Positions 51,001-60,000 of a stretch of DNA of 64,000 bases are shown here, one piece after another. The notes beneath the pieces were generated by a model, which saw nothing but the letters and a program-made list of their open reading frames with translations, was not told the origin of the DNA and made no database searches. The stretch is taken from positions 496,001 to 560,000 of the forward strand of contig JAUIRK010000288.1 of the NCBI GenBank assembly GCA_030549495.1. The letters are read 5' to 3'. Every line of letters starts with the position of its first letter. Within the stretch, counting starts at the first letter, position 1. The position numbers were made by a program, and so were the translations under genes. This DNA comes from Nectonema munidae (taxonomy: Eukaryota > Nematomorpha > Nectonematoida > Nectonematidae).

Positions 51001-54000
51001 TTTTAGCTTTATTTCATTTTTCATAATCTTTAAAAAAAATTAATTTTACACAACGAATAAAATTGTTTCAACAAGAAGATAAAAAAATACTATTATATAT
51101 CAATTTAAAAAATATCATTTAAATTTTCAAACTTTTATTTTTAATTTTTTAACTGTATTTTATTTTGAAATATTTTATCACTTGTGAAAAAGTAAAAAGT
51201 TTTAAACCGAAAATTTAAAATTAATTCATTTTGAAAGAAATTTTTTAAATATTTTGAGAAAGTTTTAAATTATTCTCTTCTTTTTTGCTAAATTGTATTT
51301 GATCAAGGTTATGTATCTTATGATTATCGCTATGCCTTCAATCACGTATATATCGATAGCTTGGCAAAGCTTCTGTGTCATTTTATATGCTTCAGCAGCC
51401 AAAGCCACTAATATATACGTAGATGTAAAAAATTTTAAGCGCTTTTTGGACAAAATGTAAACTCACCAAAACTTGTTCAAAATTTCAAAAAGTTATTAAA
51501 CATCAAAATTTTCGAAAAAAAAGTGATATATGTACATTATGGGCATAGTCCATTTTTCAAACTATAATTCCCATAGTGTAAAAAGACGAACTTTTTCATG
51601 TAATTCTTTAAAATATTATTTATTAACTTTAAAAAATTTAAAAAAATTCCCAAACGCTGCGTTGAGTAATTTTTATTTTAAAAAATACATCAAATTATAG
51701 AGATAATTAATCATATTTTGTATTGAACAATAAAAAACGTTTGTTCAAGTTTTCTGCACATTTACAACTTGAAAACAACTCTTCAACAATCTTTAATGCT
51801 TTGTGAAATTTTTCAATAGACATTTTTAATTTGTTTAATTCATCATTCCAATTCCTTCCTTCCTTCCAATTTTGATCGTCAAACCAACATTTAGCCCAAT
51901 CATATGAAATACATTGACAAATACTTTTTGGCTCTTGTCTTTCTTCATGGAGTAATGCAAATGCAAACAAAGCATTTATGGCTCGAGAATTCCATCTAGC
52001 ATTATTTCGATCGGGTAACTTTGTTGGCAAGACAAACACAGGAAAAGTTCCATTTTTTTGAAAGTGCTCAAAAACTTTTTTTAAAATAAATAATAGTTTC
52101 ATGTCTCTTCTCCAAACTATTGTGTAATTTATTGACAATGCTGTTAAATCTTTTGAAAGGTATGTTCTTTTGAGCGTGTCGTAATTATTTATCAAATTTT
52201 TCATAAACTGGTATTTAAAATCAGCTCTTCATATCCAGCTATTTCATTAGAAGAAATTTGAAGTTGGTATAATTTTTTATCTTCTCCTGAAAGCCATATA
52301 CCAGTAAGTTTAGTTGTATTTAACAATTTATTAAAATCATAATTCCCATTTCTTTTCAAGTCATTTTCTCTTACAGCAATTACTTGTCTAATTTTTCTCT
52401 CTATTGTTTGTGAAGATAAAATAGGAAAATTCAACTTTTGAGTCCATAGCTGAACTAATCTGAATTTACATTTTATTTAAAGAACAAAGTTCTTTTTCTA
52501 TGTGAGGAAAGTCAAGATGTCTTTTAGATGTAGATTTATCAAAATCAATTAAATTTTTTCTCCATTTTTCTTTATTTCTAAGAATATTATTTGCTGATTT
52601 TTTGGATCTATTTGAATCCATTTTAAATGTAAGTAAAAATGAACAAAGTTTTGATTTCAGCAAAACTAAATATAAATTATAAATATTTATTAAATATAAA
52701 CCTAATCATCGTGAAAAATTATTAGAAAATTATTAAAAGAAATGTAATAATATAGTTCGCTCAATCTTCCTAATTTTATTTTTCAATTGTGCGCGAGTTT
52801 TTTTTTTTGAAAAAATAAAATTGAATATATTTTTATGAATTGTATGTGAAATCTTATATTTTTTTGTATTGGGAAATTCGAAATATCGAAAAAAATATAT
52901 AGAGTTTTTTGAGGGTACCACTATTATAGGAAGTCATTTGCAAAAAAATACTACAAAACAAAATTTTTAAAATTTTGCATAGATAGCTTACTATAGTTAT
53001 GTATATTGCATATCTCCAAATTTGTTCGGATTTTTTTTAGTTTTCGAGTTATTAACGTAAAACAAAAGATTATACTGAGCATCACATCAGCACTTTTTGC
53101 ACCTATAGATCCTTTAGCTATATAGTATATATTATCGTGAGCAGACTGAATGACTAAAGACACATTGCATACAGACTGTATGCCAACGGATTAAAAGCCT
53201 AATGAACTGAACGCCTAACAACTTAATGCCTAATGTACAAAATGCCTGCTAAATATTACTAGTACAAGAAGAAAGGTTGAAAAAGTGACAATTTTTTATT
53301 GAAAAATTATTCAAATAAAAACTACAAATTATGTGGTATAGACCATAAATAGTAAAAACCTGTGTCTTTGTCATACTTGGCACGAACTTTTTTTATTCTT
53401 TCATTTTTTTGAATATACTTTTTATTAACTCTAGATATATTTCCTCCCAAAAACATATGCGCATGGATCACTTCTGTGTTTGCTTGTTCCAGTTTGATAA
53501 TTTTGAATAATTTTCCAATGGTTGGATGAGTAACTCCACCTCTTCTGTTAAAAGCTTGATGCCATCCTTCTAGTGAATTATTAGTTCTTGGAAAATCTGA
53601 TTTAATTCTATTAAAAACATTCCATGATTGAATATCGAATTATGGACGCTTTCGTTTGCCGCGCTGAACCATGCCAAGCCAGGTTGATTCAGAATATTCC
53701 AAAAAATTACTCAAAACTTTGTCGTTTTCTTTATCTAGTGAATGCATTAATTCTAAAAATAAATCAACAACATCATTTCGTGGAACAAAAGCTAAAGCTT
53801 GTAATTGCTTTATTATCAAAGCATTTTCAGGATGTTGGTACCAGTTTTGTAAGCCAAACTTTGAACTTTTCGCCAAAGACACTGGCTAAAATTAAAAAAA
53901 AGCAGCCATAGACACTTGCATTTGGAAAACACTTTCTTAAAGCTTTTATTGCTGCTTGTTCAAAATATATTGTAACTGAATCTGGATATAAGTTTTGTTG

Positions 54001-57000
54001 TTTAAAGTTCTAAGTTTTTCCGTCTCTACTCGATGTAATACAGTAGAGTAGTGGTAATGTTGTGCTTGAAGCAACACATGTATGAATTAGGCATAGTTGT
54101 GTATTGATTGGCTCACAAGAAAATGTCCCATCACTAAACCACTTGTTTTTTGCTCTTTAAGGAAAGTAACAAGGAAAATCAAAAACAAAAAAAACTGTTT
54201 ATAAGCTGTATAAAGTTGTCACTATATATATATACTAAAAAAATTGATCATAAAATTGTAGCTCATATAAGGTTCTGTTTTAATTAAGTAGTTAAGCTTA
54301 GATAAAATGTTTTTTAAAATTAAAATCTAAATACACACACTTTTTCTTTATATCAAACTGCCTGAAGTACACTTAATTTTGTTTGTGCGCACTGGCAGCC
54401 TTTTAGACGTTTTGTCCATTAGGCATACAGTCTTTAGCCATATGGTCCGTTTACCATATATTATACCTTTATCAATCAAGCGCATAACTATTACCATCGT
54501 AAGTATACACCAGACGTATACGCACCAGTGAAATATTGATAGGTTTCAAAATTTGCAACAATCTTTGGTCTATCTATGTACTATTAAATTTGAGCTTTTT
54601 AGTTTAAAATTTATACGTTTTTTTTGTTTCTAACCGTTTTTGACAATTGACATGTCAAATTAAAGCTCTAACTAAGCTTATTAATATTATTTAGAATATA
54701 AGTTAAATTTTCATTAAATTTCAAATTTGCCATTTTTCGGCTTTTTAAACATGATTTGACTGCATCACATTAATATAAACTATCACATTAGTATATATTA
54801 TAGACTGTATCCCATTAATATAAATGATATTAATTTTAAGGAGGCGTAGACTTTTCTTATAAAATAAATTTCAACAAGTAAGTAAAATTTTTATATGCTG
54901 CTTCCTTTGTTGTTTTTTGAATAAGATGAGCTTTAACTTAACAATTCTTTTTGCATTTTTCAGAAATTGAAAACTAGGCTTCACTTTTACGAACAACAAA
55001 GGAGACAGCATATAGAAATTTTACTTACTTGTTGACATTTATTTTATAAGAGCAGTCTATGCTTCCTTAAAATTGATATCAACTCTTCTAAACACACAAA
55101 TTCTAACTATCTTTAAAGTATGCCCCCTTAAAATTAATATCATCTACTTTAAACACAGAAATGGGAGCATACATAAAAATGCCTCCATAATTCTACCCAC
55201 TATGTGGTTATATATTTGTTATTTTCTGCCTTTTTCTTTTTTTAGACGATACTAAGAATCCGTTCTGCTCCAAACTTTTTATCAAAGGAGTAAATTATGG
55301 AACAGGTTATGGATCAAATAAAAAGAAAGCAAAAGAAGAAGCTGGTATTTTTTTCAACATCTCATTATTACATTATTTTTTGCAAAGTCACTTCTTTATG
55401 GGCGTCTATGAAATCAAGTAGCTTGTAAGCTATTTCTCAGCTGCTTCTAAATCGTTGATATACTGTTAATATGGACAAAAACAAAAAAATATTATTTTGA
55501 TTTCTATTTTTTTTCCTAAATCTGTATATCTGATATCGCTAACTTATATTTGCAGATACAATAATATTGGGAACATTTTATTCTTATAAATAGCGCATCA
55601 CTTTCTATGTTATTTTCACTGTGACTTAAAATGTAAAATTTAATCTAAATAAAGATGATTGTTAAGTTTTGGGTTTGAAACTTTTGAAATATAGTGTATC
55701 TTATAACCCTTGCCACCAAAGGGCAAATGAGCTATTGCTTTATAATAGTTTTTTGTCACATCTTTATGCATATGACCAACTAAAATATGTATTTTGTGCC
55801 ATGAACTCTGAACCAAGTTTCGAGTCTTGTACGATGGCGTTTAAAAATATTACAAAAACCAGCTGTTCGAGCTAAAAAAAAATATCTGAGCACTCTTTGC
55901 AAATTCGAAAAGAGAGTAAGTGTTCCCTATCCAAAAAATGGAGTGAACAAAATGTATGTTCTCAAAGCCAAAAAGTGTGAAGAGGCTTTTCTTTTTCATC
56001 CTCATGGATGGATACAGAGAGTAATTATTTATGTTCAACTTAATTCTCTTTTTTAGCAAAAAATGCATTCATGGTGATAAATCCAGAGTTGGCTAAAATG
56101 TACACAAACAACATCGAGAAAAGTAGTACTGGAGCTAGCGAGAAGGAAACTTCTCGAAGTTTCGTCGAAGAAAAGGATTACGAATTGTTTGAAACTCTAA
56201 AGATCACGGATCCACTTGTAATGGATTTATCCATTAAAACTGGCGAAATGCGTCCATACGTAGTCCTGCTTAACTGCCTTCAAAAGTATAATTAATGCTA
56301 TTCAACAAGTTTTTCTATATGGCATGTATCTTAATTTGTATAAAAACTTTAAAATATAATAGTTTCGATCTTTTTATCATTTTGTTCTGCATCTTTTAAT
56401 AAGGTGACTTGTCAAAAAGTATGCGTCTCTTTATTCGCCGCATTATAGATGTTTCATCTTTTTATGCAGTTTTTCCTTTGAAGTATTTTTTAATATTCGT
56501 AGAAATTTTGGACTCATGGACTCAAATGTCAGTTTTGATATGAAGCTTTTAAAGGGGAATATCTTTGAGTTTACTCTGAAAGCTGGAAGCATTAGTAAAA
56601 CGGTAATTTTGTCAAATATTCTTTTTTTCCTACTATCTTTTCTCAGCATGATCCATTTTTCTTATTTTTTGTACAATAACACCTTCAATACCCTGCTTAC
56701 CAAGTTTTAACTTCTTCATGTGATTTTTCCATCTCACCAAAACGAAATACTTTAAAAGGTTGTTGGAGATTGTCTGGAGTAGTAAAATTATGGGAAAAGC
56801 TTATTACAACTTTATTGTATATTTAAAAAACTATGGTCTTCTTTGCCACTGGATGACGGAGTAAGCAAACTCCTTGATCTGATATTAGATTTAAAAAAAT
56901 GTGTTTTGCCTTTTGTTTTAATCAATTAAATTACTCGAGAATCGAACTAATTATTCTACGTATCAAACTTATTCCTTGAGACGAAATATATAAAATAGAT

Positions 57001-60000
57001 ACGGACAACGTGAGTAAGCATTCAATACTTTTTTAATCCATTTGAGATCTAAGTATTTGTGTGGCTTCCTGTTCATTGACTTGTAAAATGTATCAAGTTT
57101 GACGTTTCTGTAGTCATTGCGTTTTGTGTTTTTAACTTTAACATTAATTTAAAAAAATGTAATAATCCTACTTCATACATTGCATACTTTAGACAATATG
57201 CATTTACCATTATAAAATATAAGAAAAATAGGATGCCAGAACCAAAAAATTGGGAAGAGGGTATAGCAAAAAATATCTAAGGTGAAATAAAGAATGAAAC
57301 CTACTGAGTGATTTTGATAAGTCTACCTTTTTTGCTTTATTCAAATTTTCAGCTATACCTTTTGGAGATTTCGACTTTACTCATTCAATTTTACCAACAT
57401 ACTTGGCAATCATGAGCAATTGGCGTTCTATATTTTTTAGCGATCAGTTTTTTTTATCAAGCGCTGAATTATTTTCTGGTCATTATCCCGGCCGATTATC
57501 TCCACTCCAGACATTTACATCCATCCCACAAAAAAACAATTCATATGGAATTATAATTCATCACTGATTTCAGCATGATTTATAGATTAAACGCTTGTTT
57601 TTAACCGCATTAAAATCAAAATACCACTTTTTCATTGTAGCTATGATACATTTCGATAACTATATATGGAGTCACACTCTGCACTTATTCTCATAAGTTT
57701 TTTGAATGACCTTTTTGTTGTTTCAGGTAACTTGCAAGAATAAGAAAGAAGGCAAAAATAAAGCAGCACAGCATATTCTTCAGGTATTTTCATAAATCTT
57801 AATAAATCAAAACTTTTTCAAAATGTCCACTTTCATTTATTGGACTATAAATAAGTATCTGAATGTATCTTCCTTTGTTTTTGCAAGACCAGCACATGAA
57901 CAAAGTTTTTTCGATTCTTTTGATGCTAAAAGCTTTGAATCTTGCATCGCACCTTTCTTACTCATAAATTGGAAAGGAGGAGGCTCAATTCGCACATCCT
58001 CATGTCTGAATAAGTGACTGTAATATCTATATTGGCAGCACTTTGAGGAACGATAAAAACCTTATTCAGTCTGTTAGAAAAATTGATAATAAGTCGATGC
58101 TTAACCGATACTGATATTAGAAAAAAAAATTTAATTATATAAATTTTTGGCTTATTTTTGGCTTTTAGACATCATAATAAAAGTCTCTATTAAATTATGA
58201 CTTTATAAAAGCGTCAATGTGTAAAGTTCGATATAAAAATTTTAGTGTAAAAACAAGCTTTCCTCCCTTGGTTCCTTCTCATTTGTTTCTTCTAGGAGAG
58301 TAAACTTCTCCACCACAACTAAACGCCATCTAAAATTGGACGAAACCGTAAAACAAAATTGACATATTTATGTTATAAAGTATAAATACAGATATTCAAA
58401 AATTAAGAAGAGGGGTCAAAAAAGAAAGAAAATTGGCTGATCTTATTTGGAACGATTCCTATCTCCATTTATGAATTTACTATATTTTTTACATCCAATT
58501 ATGAACAATAAGCAGATTTCGTTAAAATGGCGTCATGTGTACAGAGCGCTATGCAAACAAAGATTCTTCTACTCTTTAGAGCTCTAGTATAGACTTTAAT
58601 TTGTCTATTGGTTCAACTGATAAAATCAGGGGACAATAAAAATTTGCCGATAGCGATACCGATCAAGCAAGAAAAAGGCAATATCGTTCCTATCTAACTG
58701 GTATATCACTAGTACCGCTGTATTAGTAAAGAGCTTAGTACAGCACAGTGACTTTAAATCAATATTGTGTGCTAATAGAAAGAACAAGAAATGGGCATAG
58801 TCTATATTTTGCTTTTATAGATTTGAAGAAAGCTTTTGAATCGCTTTCTCGGATTTTAATTGAGTGGACAACGAGAAGAAAATTTGTGAATGAGAAGTTG
58901 GTGAAGGTAATTGAGGCACTTTATAAAAGTGAAGATACCTACATAAAAATAAATGATTCAATTTCTGAAGAATATAAAATAAAGGTTAGATTGCATCAAG
59001 GATCGGTATTAAGCCATTTTCATTTATGAAATTCTTAAAAATATGATAAAAGAAGGCATGAAAGAAATTTTATACGCGCATGACTTAATAGTCTTAATTG
59101 CAGATTTTGTTAAGTCAGAAAATTGGAGTATGGAAAGAAATTTCGGAAAAAGGATTACAAATTAATACCATATGAAATAAATGGATGAAGATAAGCGATT
59201 CATTAAAATTTAGTTTTTAAGAGGGATTTTTGTTTTTTTTGTGAAAAAATTTTTAAAAAAATTTTTTTTTTTTTTTTTTTTTAAAAGGGGGGGGTTTAGG
59301 GTGGGGGGTGGAAAATAAATGTAGTTGTTGTTGTGATTATTATAAGTCCGTAGAGACGGTTAATAAAAAAGTTGTAGTAGAAGGAATAGAATTGGAAGAA
59401 GTTAATCCATTTTGTACTTGCTTAAGCAGTATTTTGTGTAGTAGTTCTTTCTCTCTAAATTTAAGGGGCTATGTAAAAAGTTGTATTAGATCAGGTGGTC
59501 CGACTTGATCTAAATATAAAAAAATAAAGATATAGTGGTGAAAGTTGGGCATTGAAAGAAGTTAAGAAAAGTAGATTAAATACAACAGAAATGAGAATGC
59601 TCATAATTGTGTGTAATTTTAGTTTAAAATTCGGAATAAGTAATGAGAAAATAAGAAATTTATGTCAAGTAAATGAAATAAATAGTATTTTAGAAAAACA
59701 AAGCCTACAGTGTTTTGGCCATATAAATAAGAGATCAAAAAATCTTATGAATTACAAAATTTGTATACGAGTAGACCAAAATAACCGGGAAAGAAGTAAT
59801 TGAGAAAGAAATATAAAATTAGGCGACGAATAGGGAAAATATGAAACGTACAATTAAACAAATATTTATTCATAGTATTAAAACCTTCTAGACCCTAGCT
59901 TGCTGGGAAAGTATCCATAAACCCGATTATTATTATTATTGTTTCATTGACAACTAAGTCATTACTGATTTAAGAAAAGTATCATGGGTATATAAGGAAT

